Of a stretch of DNA of 64,000 bases, positions 36,801-48,046 are shown one piece after another. The stretch spans positions 62,001-126,000 of the forward strand of contig CAKUTF010000001.1 of the NCBI GenBank assembly GCA_934691725.1. The letters run 5' to 3'. Position 1 is the stretch's first letter. Each line of letters begins with the position of its first letter. Source of the stretch: an uncultured Fibrobacter sp. (GTDB lineage Bacteria > Fibrobacterota > Fibrobacteria > Fibrobacterales > Fibrobacteraceae). The notes under the pieces are model-generated. The model saw only the letters and a program-made list of their open reading frames with translations, made no database searches and was not told the origin of the DNA. Made by a program: the position numbers and the translations under genes.

Positions 36801-38382
36801 CATTGAAAGCGGTACAGACAAGCGGGTGCAGACGGATGGCGCTGCCTTCGATGAGTTTCGGATAAAAAGCCTGGATACCCAAGCGGTGAAGGGTCGGTGC
36901 GCGGTTCAACATCACCGGATGGTCTTCGATAATCTGTTCGAGAGTATCCCATACTTCGGGACGCTCCTCATCGACAAACTTCTTTGCAGCCCTAAGCGTA
37001 TAGACCTTGCCCTCTTCTTCTAGGCGCTGGATGATAAACGGCTTGTAAAGCTCAAGAGCCATCCGTTTCGGAAGTCCGCACTGGTGCATTTTCAGTTCCG
37101 GTCCGACAACGATGACGGAACGTCCGGAATAGTCCACGCGCTTGCCGAGGAGGTTCATACGGAAACGCCCCTGCTTGCCCTTCAGAAGTTCGGAGAGCGA
37201 CTTGAGCGGGCGGTTGGAACCGGCGCGCGCCGTGCGACGACCGCTATCAAACAGCTGGTCCACCGCTTCCTGGAGCATCCGCTTTTCGTTGCAAAGAATA
37301 ACATCCGGAGCCTTGATGTCGATAAGCTTTTTCAGACGGTTGTTGCGGTTTATGACCCGACGATAGAGTTCGTTCAAGTCGGAAGTCGCAAAGCGACCGC
37401 CATCTAGCGGGACCAGCGGGCGCAAGTCCGGCGGAATCACCGGAAGCACGTCTAGAATCATCCATTCGGGCTGGTTCGAAAGGTTCTTCGCCTGCGCCGG
37501 ATACATTCTGCGGAATTCGCACAGGGCGTCGAGCAAGTCAAATTCCTTGCCTTCGCACTTCGCGGCATAGCCACCCTTGCGTTCCCCGTCGGAACCGATA
37601 ACGCCATACTTGAAGTCCTCGACCTTTTCGGCGAGTTCTTTCGCCCACGGCATGTCGCTGTTCTTCTTCTTTTCCGGATTCTCGTAGTAGGAATAGAAGT
37701 CGTCCATCTGGGACTTCTTGAACGCTTCGACGATTTTCAGACGCTTGATAGCCTCGTCACGCTTCGTCTTGGACTTGGACTGGGCTTCCACACGGAGTTC
37801 GTCCGAGAGCTTGACAAAATCGACCTGGGCGAGAAGCTGCTTCAAAGCGGCAGCACCCATTTTCGCCGTAAAATGACGCCCTTCCCTTTCAAGGTCAATG
37901 TACTTGTTCTCGTCGATGAGCTCGTTAGGCTTTAAATCCGTATCGCCCGGATCGAGAACGATATACTTCTCGTAGTAGATGACATTGTCGAGGGACTTGG
38001 TGTCTAGATTCAAAAGAGCACCGAGCACACAGGGCTGGTTCTTGACAAACCAGACATGCGCAAGCGGAATGGCAAGTTCGATGTGCCCCATGCGTTCACG
38101 ACGAACCTTGGAATGGGTAACTTCCACGCCGCAACGGTCGCAGATAACGCCCTTGAAGCGGATCCGCTTGTACTTGCCGCAGTTACATTCCCAGTTCTTG
38201 ACCGGTCCGAAGATGCGTTCGCAGAACAGACCGTCGCGTTCCGGCTTGAAAGAACGGTAATTGATCGTTTCTGGCTTGGTGACTTCACCATAAGACCACT
38301 GACGAATCAATTCAGGAGAAGCGAGGTGAATGGAAACTTCACCATTATTGCTTTCAGAATAATCGAAAGTTTCTTCTGACAT
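33898..38382 (-). CDS. rpoC: DNA-directed RNA polymerase subunit beta'
   Basis: 1494 aa from ATG 38382 (GGAG upstream); ten more upstream codons overlap rpoB. Zinc finger [20 protein letters not shown] near residue 60, catalytic [12 protein letters not shown], bridge/trigger regions ([39 protein letters not shown]), second zinc site [13 protein letters not shown]. An acidic tail ends the protein. One base after rpoB. Confidence 0.98.
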   Translation of the reverse strand: MSEETFDYSESNNGEVSIHLASPELIRQWSYGEVTKPETINYRSFKPERDGLFCERIFGPVKNWECNCGKYKRIRFKGVICDRCGVEVTHSKVRRERMGHIELAIPLAHVWFVKNQPCVLGALLNLDTKSLDNVIYYEKYIVLDPGDTDLKPNELIDENKYIDLEREGRHFTAKMGAAALKQLLAQVDFVKLSDELRVEAQSKSKTKRDEAIKRLKIVEAFKKSQMDDFYSYYENPEKKKNSDMPWAKELAEKVEDFKYGVIGSDGERKGGYAAKCEGKEFDLLDALCEFRRMYPAQAKNLSNQPEWMILDVLPVIPPDLRPLVPLDGGRFATSDLNELYRRVINRNNRLKKLIDIKAPDVILCNEKRMLQEAVDQLFDSGRRTARAGSNRPLKSLSELLKGKQGRFRMNLLGKRVDYSGRSVIVVGPELKMHQCGLPKRMALELYKPFIIQRLEEEGKVYTLRAAKKFVDEERPEVWDTLEQIIEDHPVMLNRAPTLHRLGIQAFYPKLIEGSAIRLHPLVCTAFNADFDGDQMAVHLPLSFETQLECRVLMLSSNNILHPASGQPIAVPGQDIVLGLYYISKPRPNRKGAGMRFYDAAEALRAYGNGVIDLNAECYLQLPAGRKVYMGALEMDTPCLTEQPDDNGNRDVVAKAGQKIKFLTLKAPSLIKTTMGRIILNEIIPNDVGFANETFGKKVIAKSIDDLYRRTGNRVTVEYLDDLKALGYKWAMISGSSVAIAEMIIPPEKQKMLEEATEKVNRIRELYEDGVITDGERYNQIIDVWSKTTSDVAAKQWDLLSHDRDGFNPVYMMADSGARGSREQIKQLSGMRGLMQKPTKQLGGQEVIENPIKSCFREGLNEMEYFISAHGARKGLADTALKTADAGYLTRRLVDVAQDLVIVEEDCHTKDGIDISAYKDGDDTIISLEERLLGRAPVEDIVHPVTGEVIVKAGELVTERDLPKISATGLEHVKMRSVLTCEARNGVCAKCYGRMLASGRPVDLGEAVGVIAAQSIGEPGTQLTLRTFHIGGASSRLTVENSKSAPVDGRIELDNVNTLEHDGNKVVVSRMGELVIFDSTGINKGRWQIPYGATLYVNDGDTVNKDAKLFEWDPYTQPVLSNASGKIQFVDLIENTTYRVDKDDVTGVETWTVISDRHGKHRPAINVVDASGERQGVYYLPDGAILTVHEGDKAEPGEILAKLPRAVGKTKDITGGLPRVAELFEARIPKNVAVIAPIDGIVSYGNEERGNQKVVIKNGDEESSVLVPRGRHLAVLEGDRVRRGQKICDGSVDPHDILRVQGPEAVQRHLVNEIQAVYRLQGVAIADKHIECIVRQMMRKVKISDPGDSDLLQDEEISKARLRVKNDSLKKEGKKEASGSPMLLGITKSSLSTDSFISAASFQETTKILTRAAIEGSVDPLMGLKENVIMGHLIPCGTGARHLRDVVVIDADAEAEAAANRAAQAQDNEGQNGGISFKMMDAGSEASEDNGENPE

Positions 38383-38383
38383 A

Positions 38384-41300
38384 TTACTTTTCTCCAATAG
38401 TCTTGATGTCAAGGCAGAGCGAACGGACTTCGCGAATCATCACGTTGAACGATTCGGGAATGCCCGGCTCCGGCGTATTCTTGCCGTGGACAATCGCATC
38501 GTAAATCTTCGAACGACCCATCACGTCGTCGGACTTCACCGTGAGAAGTTCCTGGAGCGTGTAAGCGGCACCGTAGGCTTCGAGAGCCCAGACTTCCATT
38601 TCACCGAAACGCTGGCCACCAAACTGGCTCTTACCGCCAAGCGGCTGCTGCGTCACAAGCGCATACGAGCCTATCGAGCGGGCGTGGATCTTGTCTTCCA
38701 CCAGGTGCCCGAGCTTGAGGTAATACATGTAGCCAATCGTCACCGGGTTCAGGAAAGCTTCGCCGGTACGTCCGTCGTAAAGCTTCGCCTTGCCGATGAT
38801 GTGCCCGTTTTCCGGATCCATCTTGTAATCGACAATCGGCATTTTCTGGTAAGCCTTTTCGAGTTCACCGACAATATCGTCAAACGAAGCTCCGTCAAAC
38901 ACAGGCGTCGCAATCTTCATGCCGAGAACCTTCGCGGCCCAGCCCAGATGGACTTCAAGAACCTGACCGACATTCATACGGGAAGGAACGCCCAGCGGAT
39001 TCAGGAGAATCTGGATCGGACGACCGTCTTCGGTAAACGGCATATCCTCGACCGGCACGATCTTCGAGACGCAACCCTTGTTACCGTGGCGACCAGCCAT
39101 CTTGTCGCCCACCGAGAGCCGGCGCTTCTTGGCGATATAGACTTTCACCGTCTGGAGGACGCCAGGCTTGAGTTCGTCGCCCTTCGTCACCTTGTCAATT
39201 TCCTTTTCCATCGTCCGAGTCAGGCGATCGACCGATTCGCGGGCAACGGTAAGCAGGCTAGAAGCCTTTTCCTGGATATCTTCGTCATCGCGGGCAAAGA
39301 CCGAGGACGGAGCAAGCGACAACAGATCCAGGCCGCGGAGCGTCCTTTCCGAAAGCGTCGAACCTTCCGGAATGCGGACTTCGTGCGTATCGAAATCGAC
39401 AATGTTCCCCGAAGTCTTGCCGGCAAGCATCCCGACCATCGCGTTTGCACAGGTGCTCTTAATCTTGTCGATATCGGCCTGGAACTTTTCCTTGATATCG
39501 TTGATTTTTTCCTGGTCTTCGGCGCGACTCTTCTTGTCGTTATGATCCTTGCGGCTGAAGACGCGCGTTTCAATAACTACGCCCTTCATGCCCGGAGGCG
39601 CGACAAGCGACGTATCACGGACATCTCCCGCCTTTTCGCCAAAGATAGCGCGGAGCAGGCGTTCTTCCGGGGAAAGTTCCGTTTCACCCTTCGGCGTCAC
39701 CTTGCCGACGAGAATATCGTCCGCATGGACTTCCGCACCGACGCGGATGATGCCGCGTTCATCGAGGTTTTTCAACGCATCTTCGCCGACATTCGGAATT
39801 TCGCGGGTGAGTTCTTCCGGTCCGCGTTTCGTTTCGCGGACTTCCACTTCGTATTCTTCAATGTGGATAGACGTGAAAGCGTCCTTGATGGCGAGTTCTT
39901 CGGAAACGATGACGGCATCTTCGTAGTTGTAACCGTTCCACGGGATAAACGCGATGAGAATGTTCTTTCCGAGAGCGAGTTCGCCGTGATCCGTCGAAGC
40001 GCCGTCTGCGAGAACATCGCCTTTCTTGACGAAATCGCCGACATTCACGACAGGCTTCTGGTTGATGCAGGAATCCTGGTTGGAACGTTCAAACTTGCGC
40101 AGCTTGTATTCGTCAATCGGTTCGTGATCGAGGAATTCGAAATTCTCGCCAAGCCCTTCAAGCGGCTGGAATTCGCCGTTTGCGTCAAGCGTTCCGCGTT
40201 CCACGATAACTGTAGTCGCATCGACAAACTTGATTCGGCCTTCGTGCTTAGCGCGGACAACAGTTCCCGAATCCAGGGCGGCACGGCGTTCAAGGCCCGT
40301 TCCTACTACCGGGGCTTCCGAGCGGAGCAGCGGGACCGCCTGGCGTTGCATGTTCGAACCCATCAAGGCTCGGTTAGCGTCATCGTGTTCGAGGAACGGG
40401 ATCAGGCCGGCAGCGACCGAAATGATCTGCTGCGGAGAAACGTCCATCAAGTCGATGCGAGCACCGACAGACTCTTCATCCAGGGAATTCACGTCGATTT
40501 TCGGGACAGAACCTTCGGCAAAGCGCCCGGACTCGTCTATTTCGCCGCCCGGAATGACACGCGCCTTGAGCGGGTATTCATCCTTTTCGCGAACCATCAC
40601 GAAATCTTCCGCAAAGGCGGCGAGCTGGTGACGGTCAGAAATATTCTTTTTTTCTTCTTCCGTCGAAGCCGCCGAGAGCATCGAATCGAACAGCGGATCA
40701 AACGCGGCAGAAACAAGAGCCGTATTCGCCGGGGCGATGTTGAACGCATCTTCCTCGTCCGCAGTCAGATAGACGATAAAAGACGAAACCACTTCGTAGA
40801 GCATCGAGGAAACAAGAACGTAATCCGCCTTGCCGGAGAAAGCCTCGAGCGGGGTTCCGTTGCGAACAAAATAACTGGAACCGTCCGGATTCTTAAATTC
40901 GAAGACCTTGTTTACAAAGGAATCAAACAGGACGCGCTGGTTGCCGTCGAGATTTGAACGGACGTCCGCGATTTCCTTCGCGGAAAGCTCAAGCTGCACA
41001 AACAGACGCGGTTCGCGAACAAAACCCTTGTAAAGCCCGAAATGCCATTTTTCTTCAGGGAAATAGCAGGACTTGCCCTTGGAATCCTTGAACTCCATCA
41101 ACCCGACAACGCGATAAGGCGTCTCGATAAAGCCAAAATGGTTCACCACGGCAAAGGTGGCAAGCGAGTTGATAAGACCGATGTTCGGACCTTCCGGGGT
41201 CTCAATCGGGCAAAGGCGACCATAGTGCGTGTAATGAACGTCACGAACTTCAAAGCCAGCGCGTTCACGGGATAGACCGCCCGGGCCGAGAGCCGAAAGA

Positions 41301-42760
41301 CGGCGCTTGTGAGTCAGTTCGGAAAGCGGGTTCATCTGGTCCATGAACTGCGAAAGCTGGCTCGAACAGAAGAACGCCTGCACAACGGAATTCACCGTTC
41401 GCGTATTCACCAGGTCGCGCGGGGTCGGGGTTTCGTTATCGCCCGAGGTAAAGTTTTCACGGATAACGCGGCTCATGCGGGAAAGTCCCACCGAGAGCTG
41501 GTTCGCAACGAGCTCGCCGACGGAACGCGTACGACGATTGCCCAAGTGGTCGATATCGTCTAGGTTGTAGCCGTCAAGGTCGCAATAAAGCCCCACCATG
41601 TATTCGATGATGCCGAGGAAATCCGCTTCCGTCATCGTCATCGTGTTGAGAGAGGGCTTCGAAAGATTGTTTTCCGATAGAATCTTTTCAATCGCCGGCG
41701 TATAGACTTTCGCATTCAAGCGGTAACGTCCCACTTCGCCTAGATCATACTTGCGCGGGTCGTCGAGGAACGTGCTTTCGAAAGCGATTTGAGCGGTCGC
41801 CATATTCGGCGCCTCTTCCTGGGACTGGTGCATCACAAAGTAGATGAGCTTCAGAGCGTCTTCCTTCGTCTTGCACTTGTCGGCGAGAAGCGTATTGTGT
41901 ATCAGCAGGTTTTCTTCGTTCTTTGCAAGGAACGAAACGTCAAAGAGTCCGCTTTCCGTCAAGCGGGCTGCACACTTATCGTCAAACACGCGGTTCGCGT
42001 CAAGGATGACTTCGCCCGACGACGTATCGATTACGTCCGCAGCGACAATGCGACCAAAATACTGGTCCATGTCACCGACAGAAAGCGTTACTTTTTCCTG
42101 GTTCTTATAGAACAGGGAGATGATTTCAGCGGTCGTTTCAAAACCGATGCAGCGGAGAAGCGCCGTTGCGGGAATTTTCTTCTTGCGGTCGATAATCAGG
42201 TAGAGGATATCGCCGTCCGTATTGAATTCCACCCACGCACCGCGATGCGGGATGATTCGGCTCTTGTAATTGGAACGTCCGTTGGGGAGCAATTCTTCGT
42301 CAAAGCTCACGCCGGGAGAACGGTGCAACTGGGAGACGACGACGCGTTCCGCTCCGTTGATGATGAACGTCCCATTGTCCGTCATAATCGGCAGTTCGCA
42401 AATCAGGACGTCGTTCTTAATTTCTTCCTTCAGCTTGCGATCCTCTCCGTCTTCCTCAAAGACCTGGAGCGAAAGATTCGCATGCAGCGGAATGGAGTGT
42501 GTTAGACCGCGTTCACGGCATTCACGAAGACTGTACTTGGGAATACCGAAGAAGTAGCCTTCGTACTTCAACGCGAAGAGCCTCTTCATGTCTGTGATGG
42601 GGAAAATGTCTTGGAAAACGCGTTCCAGACCTACTTTGAGACGCTTCTCGGGAGGAACGCCTTTTTGGAGGAAGTGGTCATAAGAAGCTTTCTGCACTTC
42701 GACCAGATACGGAAGTTCCAACTGGAACTTATTGGAGGAATAATTCTTTCGCTCCGTCAT
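38384..42760 (-). CDS. rpoB: DNA-directed RNA polymerase subunit beta
   Basis: 1458 aa. The rifampicin-binding region (LSQFMDQMNPLSELTHKRRL, SALGPGGLSRERAGFEVRDV) has the sensitive-type Q, D, H and S residues; the Asn after DQ in E. coli is Met here. Catalytic PAGEIGxK-like and GDKMAGRHGNKGCVSKI present near the C terminus. RBS GAGG. Follows rplL after a 104-nt spacer with a hairpin. Confidence 0.98.
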   Translation of the reverse strand: MTERKNYSSNKFQLELPYLVEVQKASYDHFLQKGVPPEKRLKVGLERVFQDIFPITDMKRLFALKYEGYFFGIPKYSLRECRERGLTHSIPLHANLSLQVFEEDGEDRKLKEEIKNDVLICELPIMTDNGTFIINGAERVVVSQLHRSPGVSFDEELLPNGRSNYKSRIIPHRGAWVEFNTDGDILYLIIDRKKKIPATALLRCIGFETTAEIISLFYKNQEKVTLSVGDMDQYFGRIVAADVIDTSSGEVILDANRVFDDKCAARLTESGLFDVSFLAKNEENLLIHNTLLADKCKTKEDALKLIYFVMHQSQEEAPNMATAQIAFESTFLDDPRKYDLGEVGRYRLNAKVYTPAIEKILSENNLSKPSLNTMTMTEADFLGIIEYMVGLYCDLDGYNLDDIDHLGNRRTRSVGELVANQLSVGLSRMSRVIRENFTSGDNETPTPRDLVNTRTVNSVVQAFFCSSQLSQFMDQMNPLSELTHKRRLSALGPGGLSRERAGFEVRDVHYTHYGRLCPIETPEGPNIGLINSLATFAVVNHFGFIETPYRVVGLMEFKDSKGKSCYFPEEKWHFGLYKGFVREPRLFVQLELSAKEIADVRSNLDGNQRVLFDSFVNKVFEFKNPDGSSYFVRNGTPLEAFSGKADYVLVSSMLYEVVSSFIVYLTADEEDAFNIAPANTALVSAAFDPLFDSMLSAASTEEEKKNISDRHQLAAFAEDFVMVREKDEYPLKARVIPGGEIDESGRFAEGSVPKIDVNSLDEESVGARIDLMDVSPQQIISVAAGLIPFLEHDDANRALMGSNMQRQAVPLLRSEAPVVGTGLERRAALDSGTVVRAKHEGRIKFVDATTVIVERGTLDANGEFQPLEGLGENFEFLDHEPIDEYKLRKFERSNQDSCINQKPVVNVGDFVKKGDVLADGASTDHGELALGKNILIAFIPWNGYNYEDAVIVSEELAIKDAFTSIHIEEYEVEVRETKRGPEELTREIPNVGEDALKNLDERGIIRVGAEVHADDILVGKVTPKGETELSPEERLLRAIFGEKAGDVRDTSLVAPPGMKGVVIETRVFSRKDHNDKKSRAEDQEKINDIKEKFQADIDKIKSTCANAMVGMLAGKTSGNIVDFDTHEVRIPEGSTLSERTLRGLDLLSLAPSSVFARDDEDIQEKASSLLTVARESVDRLTRTMEKEIDKVTKGDELKPGVLQTVKVYIAKKRRLSVGDKMAGRHGNKGCVSKIVPVEDMPFTEDGRPIQILLNPLGVPSRMNVGQVLEVHLGWAAKVLGMKIATPVFDGASFDDIVGELEKAYQKMPIVDYKMDPENGHIIGKAKLYDGRTGEAFLNPVTIGYMYYLKLGHLVEDKIHARSIGSYALVTQQPLGGKSQFGGQRFGEMEVWALEAYGAAYTLQELLTVKSDDVMGRSKIYDAIVHGKNTPEPGIPESFNVMIREVRSLCLDIKTIGEK

Positions 42761-42811
42761 TTAAAAACCTCATCCAGTGAAAAAACCTTGAACACGGGAA
42801 AAACACCAAAA

Positions 42812-42831
42812 GCCCACACAAGCGTGCAGGC
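42812..42831 (-). terminator. Hairpin between rplL and rpoB (partial terminator/attenuator)
   Basis: Minus strand GCCTGCAC-GCTT-GTGTGGGC with wobble pairs, followed by TTTTGGTGTTTTT. Many bacteria have a leaky terminator here that keeps RNA polymerase output below L7/L12 output. Confidence 0.5.
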
Positions 42832-42864
42832 ATTTGGAGTGTTCTAATTAAAGAACTGAAGACA

Positions 42865-43236
42865 TTACTTCAGGACGACCTTGGCGCCAAGGTCTTCGAG
42901 ATCCTTCTTCATCTTTTCGGCGTCAGCCTTCGGAGCGGCTTCCTTCACAACGCTGTTGGCCTTTTCGACCATTTCCTTGGCTTCCTTCAAGCCAAGACCC
43001 GTGATAGCACGGACTGCCTTGAGAACAGCCATCTTGTTAGCTCCGCATTCCGCGAGGATAACGTCAAATTCGGTCTTTTCCTCAGCGGCAGCACCCGCAG
43101 CGGCTGCAGCGACAACAACGCCACCAGCGGCAGCTTCGATGCCGTGCGCTTCCTTGAGGTAGTCAGCCAATTGCTTGGCTTCGAGAAGGGTGAGACCCGC
43201 GATTTGATCACCAATAGCCTTGATATCTGTTGCCAT
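42865..43236 (-). CDS. rplL: 50S ribosomal protein L7/L12
   Basis: 123 aa from ATG 43236 ([20 protein letters not shown]); five upstream codons are not used. N-terminal dimerisation helix pair, Ala/Gly hinge ([19 protein letters not shown]), C-terminal factor-binding domain ([20 protein letters not shown]). Stalk protein recruiting EF-Tu and EF-G. Confidence 0.97.
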   Translation of the reverse strand: MATDIKAIGDQIAGLTLLEAKQLADYLKEAHGIEAAAGGVVVAAAAAGAAAEEKTEFDVILAECGANKMAVLKAVRAITGLGLKEAKEMVEKANSVVKEAAPKADAEKMKKDLEDLGAKVVLK

Positions 43237-43295
43237 GATGTTTTTCTCCAATTATTCCGTTTGAAAAAGTTGTTTGTGAGTGGTTGTGTTGGGGA

Positions 43296-43811
43296 CTAGG
43301 CGGTTGCTCCAGCCTGTTCCTTTTCCAGTTTTTCCGTGAGGGATTTGATTTGGCCCGCAATTGTGGAACCCGGTCCAAGAATGATCGTGACCAACTGGGC
43401 AAGCATACCCTTGCGATCCGGAATCTTGGAAAGTTCAACAACATCGGTTCCCGGTCTGACTTTACCTTCGAGGTAAACGCTCTTGGCTACGAGAAAATCG
43501 GGATTTTCCTTGTGGAAATTTTCGATTTCGCGTGCCGGCAGAATCGGATCGTCAGCAGGCCCCACCATAACGGAAGTCGCGCCCTTGAGCACTTCGTCTA
43601 AGCCCGTGATGTTCATCTTTTCAAGAACCCTCTTCAAAAGCGTATTCTTGACAGCGATGTACTGGACATTCTTGGACTTGAGATCCTTACGCAGCTTGTT
43701 GTCGAGCTCTACGGGAATCTTCTCGTAGTTGAGAAGATAAATCGACGCAGCGCCTTCAAAAGCTTTGACGATGGAATCAACTTTCTGTTGTTTTTTAACT
43801 ACAGCTTTCAT
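43296..43811 (-). CDS. rplJ: 50S ribosomal protein L10
   Basis: 171 aa. Stalk base that carries the L7/L12 dimers through its C-terminal helix. KVDSIVKAFEGAASIYLLNY start, AVKNTLLKRVLEKM centre. 10 nt after rplA, so there is no space for an independent L10 leader. Confidence 0.95.
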   Translation of the reverse strand: MKAVVKKQQKVDSIVKAFEGAASIYLLNYEKIPVELDNKLRKDLKSKNVQYIAVKNTLLKRVLEKMNITGLDEVLKGATSVMVGPADDPILPAREIENFHKENPDFLVAKSVYLEGKVRPGTDVVELSKIPDRKGMLAQLVTIILGPGSTIAGQIKSLTEKLEKEQAGATA

Positions 43812-43821
43812 TGTTTAACTC

Positions 43822-44508
43822 CTATCGTGTAAGGCTCATGTCGAGCTTGAGGCTCGGGGTCATGGTTGCCGTAATGAACAAGGACTTGATGTAAGTGCCC
43901 TTGGAGGTTTGCGGCTTGTTCTTGATGACGGAATCGATTACAGCCTTCGCGTTTTCAACAAGCTGGGCTTCCGAGAACGAAAGCTTGCCAATCGGAGCGT
44001 GAATGTTTGCGCCCTTATCGACACGGTACTGAATTTTACCGGCCTTGAGTTCCTTCACGGTCTGGGCGACGTTAATCGTCACCGTTCCGGATTTCGGGCT
44101 AGGCATCAAACCACGAGGACCGAGCACGCGAGCCACCTTGCTAATCACCGGCATCATGTCGGGAGTCGCCACGACGGCATCAAAGTCAAGCCAACCTTCC
44201 TGGATTTTTTGGACCAAGTCTGCGCCACCGACGTAATCGGCTCCCGCATCCTTTGCCGCCTGGAAATTGTTGTCCTTGCAGAAAACGAGAACGCGAACCT
44301 GACGACCGGTACCATTCGGCAGCACAACCGTGCCACGAACAGCTTGATCGGAGTTTTTGGGATCAACACCGAGATTGAAATGAAGCTCGACAGTCTGGTC
44401 GAACTTAACCTCGGATTTTTTAAGAATTTCGAGCGCCTGCTCCAAACCGAACGATTGCGTCCGATCAAAAGCTTCAGCCACTTTCTTATACTTTTTTCCT
44501 CTGAACAT
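43822..44508 (-). CDS. rplA: 50S ribosomal protein L1
   Basis: 228 aa. L1-stalk protein and, in other bacteria, translational repressor of its operon. VRVLVFCKDNNFQAAKDAGA, LGPRGLMPSPKSGTVT and LFITATMTPSLKLDMS are typical. Confidence 0.97.
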   Translation of the reverse strand: MFRGKKYKKVAEAFDRTQSFGLEQALEILKKSEVKFDQTVELHFNLGVDPKNSDQAVRGTVVLPNGTGRQVRVLVFCKDNNFQAAKDAGADYVGGADLVQKIQEGWLDFDAVVATPDMMPVISKVARVLGPRGLMPSPKSGTVTINVAQTVKELKAGKIQYRVDKGANIHAPIGKLSFSEAQLVENAKAVIDSVIKNKPQTSKGTYIKSLFITATMTPSLKLDMSLTR

Positions 44509-44546
44509 GGTGTTTCCTGTCAGAAATAGGGTTAAGGTCTGCCTGA

Positions 44547-44972
44547 TTAGTCGACAACATCCACGCCCATCGAGCGTGCTGTCCCCGCAACCATGCGCAT
44601 TGCGGCTTCAATGTCGATCGTATTCAAGTCCGGCATCTTCTGCGTAGCGATTTCCTTGACTTGAGCCTTGGTGATCTTGCCGACCTTTTTACGGTTCGGC
44701 TCTCCCGAGGCGGTTTCAATGCCGGCTGCCTTCTTGACGAGGACCGCAACAGGCGGCACTTTCGTAATGAAAGTGAAGCTCTTGTCAGCATAAACCGTAA
44801 TGACCACGGGGATGATCATTCCCTTTTCGTTCTGGGTCTGGGCATTGAACGCCTTGCAGAACTGCATGATGTTCACACCCTTCTGACCTAGGGCAGGACC
44901 CACCGGAGGAGACGGATTTGCGGCACCGCCGGGGATCTGAAGCTTAATAAAACCTGTGATTTTCTTAGCCAC
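44547..44972 (-). CDS. rplK: 50S ribosomal protein L11
   Basis: 141 aa. [20 protein letters not shown] start and [21 protein letters not shown]-terminal rRNA-binding domain ends [14 protein letters not shown]. Thiostrepton-region protein of the GTPase centre. Confidence 0.97.
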   Translation of the reverse strand: MAKKITGFIKLQIPGGAANPSPPVGPALGQKGVNIMQFCKAFNAQTQNEKGMIIPVVITVYADKSFTFITKVPPVAVLVKKAAGIETASGEPNRKKVGKITKAQVKEIATQKMPDLNTIDIEAAMRMVAGTARSMGVDVVD

Positions 44973-44999
44973 GTTATATCTCCATTTCAGAATCGAACA

Positions 45000-45545
45000 T
45001 TATACGGAAGCGGCTTCCACTTGGTTAAAGCCCAGTTCAACAGGCGTGGAACGGCCAAATACAGAAACCATCACGCGAAGTTTGTTCTTCTCCGAGAGAA
45101 TTTCTTCAACCGAACCGATAAAGCCCTTAAACGGCCCATCCTTGATGGAAACACAGTCCCCGACAATATACGGATTCTGGATCACATCCTGCGAAGCGTC
45201 TTGAGATTCGACGCCAAGCAGTCTATCGACCTCGCTCTGACGCAGAGGAATCGGAGCCTTGTTCAGGCGACTGGTTCCTCCAAAATGGGTAACCCCCTGG
45301 ATGGACGTTACCAGGTGCTGGGTGAGCTCGTCCAGCTCCATTTCTATAATCAAATAAGCCGGGAAAAGCTTTTGGACAACCGTCTTGCGCTTTCCTCGGA
45401 CATTGACCTGGACAGCCTTCTCCGGAATGAGAATCCGTCCAAATTTATCTTGAACGCCTTCGCGTTCAATCAACATTTCCAAATTTTTCTTAATTGTGCT
45501 TTCCTGACCGGAAAACGTATGGACTGCATACCATAACATCGCCAT
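45000..45545 (-). CDS. nusG: Transcription termination/antitermination factor NusG
   Basis: 181 aa. NGN domain (MLWYAVHTFSGQESTIKKNL; KLFPAYLIIEMELDE) and C-terminal KOW domain (VGDCVSIKDGPFKGFIGSVE). Binds RNA polymerase and couples it to Rho or to S10. 3 nt after secE. Confidence 0.97.
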   Translation of the reverse strand: MAMLWYAVHTFSGQESTIKKNLEMLIEREGVQDKFGRILIPEKAVQVNVRGKRKTVVQKLFPAYLIIEMELDELTQHLVTSIQGVTHFGGTSRLNKAPIPLRQSEVDRLLGVESQDASQDVIQNPYIVGDCVSIKDGPFKGFIGSVEEILSEKNKLRVMVSVFGRSTPVELGFNQVEAASV

Positions 45546-45548
45546 GAT

Positions 45549-45737
45549 TTACCCACGTCCTAACAGTTTATCGACGAGAAAGGAAAGTCCCAAATCAATC
45601 GCAGCAATATAGATACCCATGATAACGCTAAAAATCATTACAACCAAAGTAGAACCTTTCAGTTCTTCAAGAGTTGGCCACGTGACCTTTTTCATCTCTT
45701 GGATAACTTCTTTGATGTATTGCTGAATCTTTTGCAT
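45549..45737 (-). CDS. secE: Protein translocase subunit SecE
   Basis: 62 aa short-form SecE from ATG 45737 (GGAG upstream). Amphipathic helix with VIQEMKKVTWPTLEELKGST, then a single membrane helix (LVVMIFSVIMGIYIAAIDLG). The open frame continues upstream into tRNA-Trp and is not coding there. Confidence 0.95.
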   Translation of the reverse strand: MQKIQQYIKEVIQEMKKVTWPTLEELKGSTLVVMIFSVIMGIYIAAIDLGLSFLVDKLLGRG

Positions 45738-45761
45738 ATCATGACTCCGAAAGGATGGAAG

Positions 45762-45834
45762 CAGGTCGGGAGGGACTCGAACCCCCAACCAACGGTTTTG
45801 GAGACCGTGACTCTACCAATTGAGCTACCGACCT
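45762..45834 (-). tRNA. tRNA-Trp (anticodon CCA)
   Basis: 73 nt, acceptor AGGTCGG/CCGACCT, anticodon loop CTCCAAA, T-loop TTCGAGT. CCA not encoded. Between rpmG and secE, as is common. Confidence 0.97.
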
Positions 45835-45845
45835 AAATGCCGTCC

Positions 45846-45998
45846 TTACTTGGTTTCCTTATGAACTGTATGCTTGCGGCAGAACGGGCAGTACTTCTTG
45901 TACTCCACACGGGAAGGGTGAAGACGCTTATTCTTGTCGCAATCATAGTTACGCTGATGGCAAACAGTGCATTCGAGCGTAATAAGTTCTCTTGGCAT
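45846..45998 (-). CDS. rpmG: 50S ribosomal protein L33 (zinc form)
   Basis: 50-residue protein read from the sequence: [20 protein letters not shown] start, [16 protein letters not shown] end. C10, C13, C37 and C40 form a zinc site. It lies 9 nt after tuf, in the order tuf-rpmG-trnW-secE-nusG. Confidence 0.95.
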   Translation of the reverse strand: MPRELITLECTVCHQRNYDCDKNKRLHPSRVEYKKYCPFCRKHTVHKETK

Positions 45999-46007
45999 TT
46001 TTATTCC

Positions 46008-47192
<1,185 letters not shown>

Positions 47193-47217
47193 AAAACTTA
47201 ACCTCCGAATTGTTAAG

Positions 47218-47289
<72 letters not shown>

Positions 47290-47292
47290 ATT

Positions 47293-47322
47293 ACCCCCTC
47301 GCTACATTCGTAACGAGGGGGT
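47293..47322. other. Strong hairpin between two tRNA genes
   Basis: CCCCCTCG-CTAC-ATTC-GTAA-CGAGGGGG: a 12-bp stem with one wobble and a 4-base loop. No T-run on the transcribed strand, so more likely an RNA-processing element than a terminator. It occupies the place where E. coli has glyT in the thrU-tyrU-glyT-thrT-tufB operon. Confidence 0.7.
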
Positions 47323-47332
47323 TAATGAAGCG

Positions 47333-47415
47333 TGGGCCGTCGTGGTTTCGAACCACGGTAGACGTAAGTCAACGGATTTACAGTCCGTCCCCTTTAACCA
47401 CTCGGGCAACGACCC
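47333..47415 (-). tRNA. tRNA-Tyr (anticodon GTA)
   Basis: 83 nt with a long variable arm; acceptor GGGTCGT/ACGGCCC, anticodon loop CTGTAAA, T-arm CGTGG-TTCGAAA-CCACG. Confidence 0.96.
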
Positions 47416-47422
47416 ATTTTCA

Positions 47423-47495
47423 AGCCAAAGATAGGAATCGAACCTACGACCGGCTGATTACAAATCAGCTGCTCTACCAGCTGAGCTACTTTGGC
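47423..47495 (-). tRNA. tRNA-Thr (anticodon TGT)
   Basis: 73 nt, acceptor GCCAAAG/CTTTGGC, anticodon loop TTTGTAA, T-arm GTAGG-TTCGATT-CCTAT. First gene of the tRNA-tuf-rpo unit. Confidence 0.97.
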
Positions 47496-47544
47496 ATGCA
47501 ACTCCTCGCCGGGCTCATAAAAAGCCAAACTAGAAGTTTTGCCA

Positions 47545-47573
47545 AATCTAGATGGATTTCTTGATTTTGTCAA
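47545..47573 (-). promoter_or_regulatory. Near-consensus promoter of the tRNA-tuf-secE-rpoBC unit
   Basis: -35 TTGACA (47568-47573), 17-base spacer, -10 TAGATT (47545-47550). The upstream side is A/T tracts (TTTTTTTTT, AAAATTTTTTT) that could act as an UP element. About 50 bases before the first tRNA. Confidence 0.75.
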
Positions 47574-47822
47574 GGACAAAAAAAAATCTTTTGAAAAAAA
47601 TTTTCGTTTTTCTTGAACTTTTCTGTGAACAGATTGTTTATACAGAGAAGATTCAATCAAAATAAGAAGAATTGAGGCGAAAGATCAGAACCAATTTTCA
47701 TATGTGTCGAAGCAAGACCGCCGCGGATATGCAAACCATGGCCATGCCTAGCCGGAGCTTCGCAGAAGCTTAAACATTGTCAGTTCTAAGCTCTAAGTTC
47801 TCTCAATTAAGCTCTGGATACC

Positions 47823-48002
47823 GGGCATAGCTCGGCAAGCTCGCTAGCCTGTCAAATCCCATTTCTTAAAGGAGATTCTCCTGTCAAGCCGGGGAATGAC
47901 AGTGCTTCCAGAAACGGTTCGTTTCGAATTTCCGCATCCCGTTTACCGCGTCCCAAAAGCCTAGATATCTGATGCTCTGACCACTAAACTTAGACGTCCA
48001 CG
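47823..48002 (-). repeat. Dispersed intergenic repeat, copy C
   Basis: Inverted relative to copy A. Blocks: GGCATAGCTCGGCAAGCTCG, CCTGTCAAATCCCATTTCTT, CTCCTGTCAAGCCGGGGAAT, AACGGTTCGTTTCGAATTTC, ACCGCGTCCCAAAAGCCTAG, CTTAGACGTCCACGG. With the promoter at 47545-47573 it fills the 550-bp gap before the methyltransferase pseudogene; nothing else is visible there. Confidence 0.6.
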
Positions 48003-48046
48003 GCTCTGACCACTAGCCACTGAACACTATTTCTTGATTGTCTCTT

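Noticed and set aside
38486..40957. 823-codon plus-strand frame opposite rpoB
   Set aside because: Antisense shadow of a highly biased gene: Arg/His/Phe-rich composition, no start signals and no recognisable domain.
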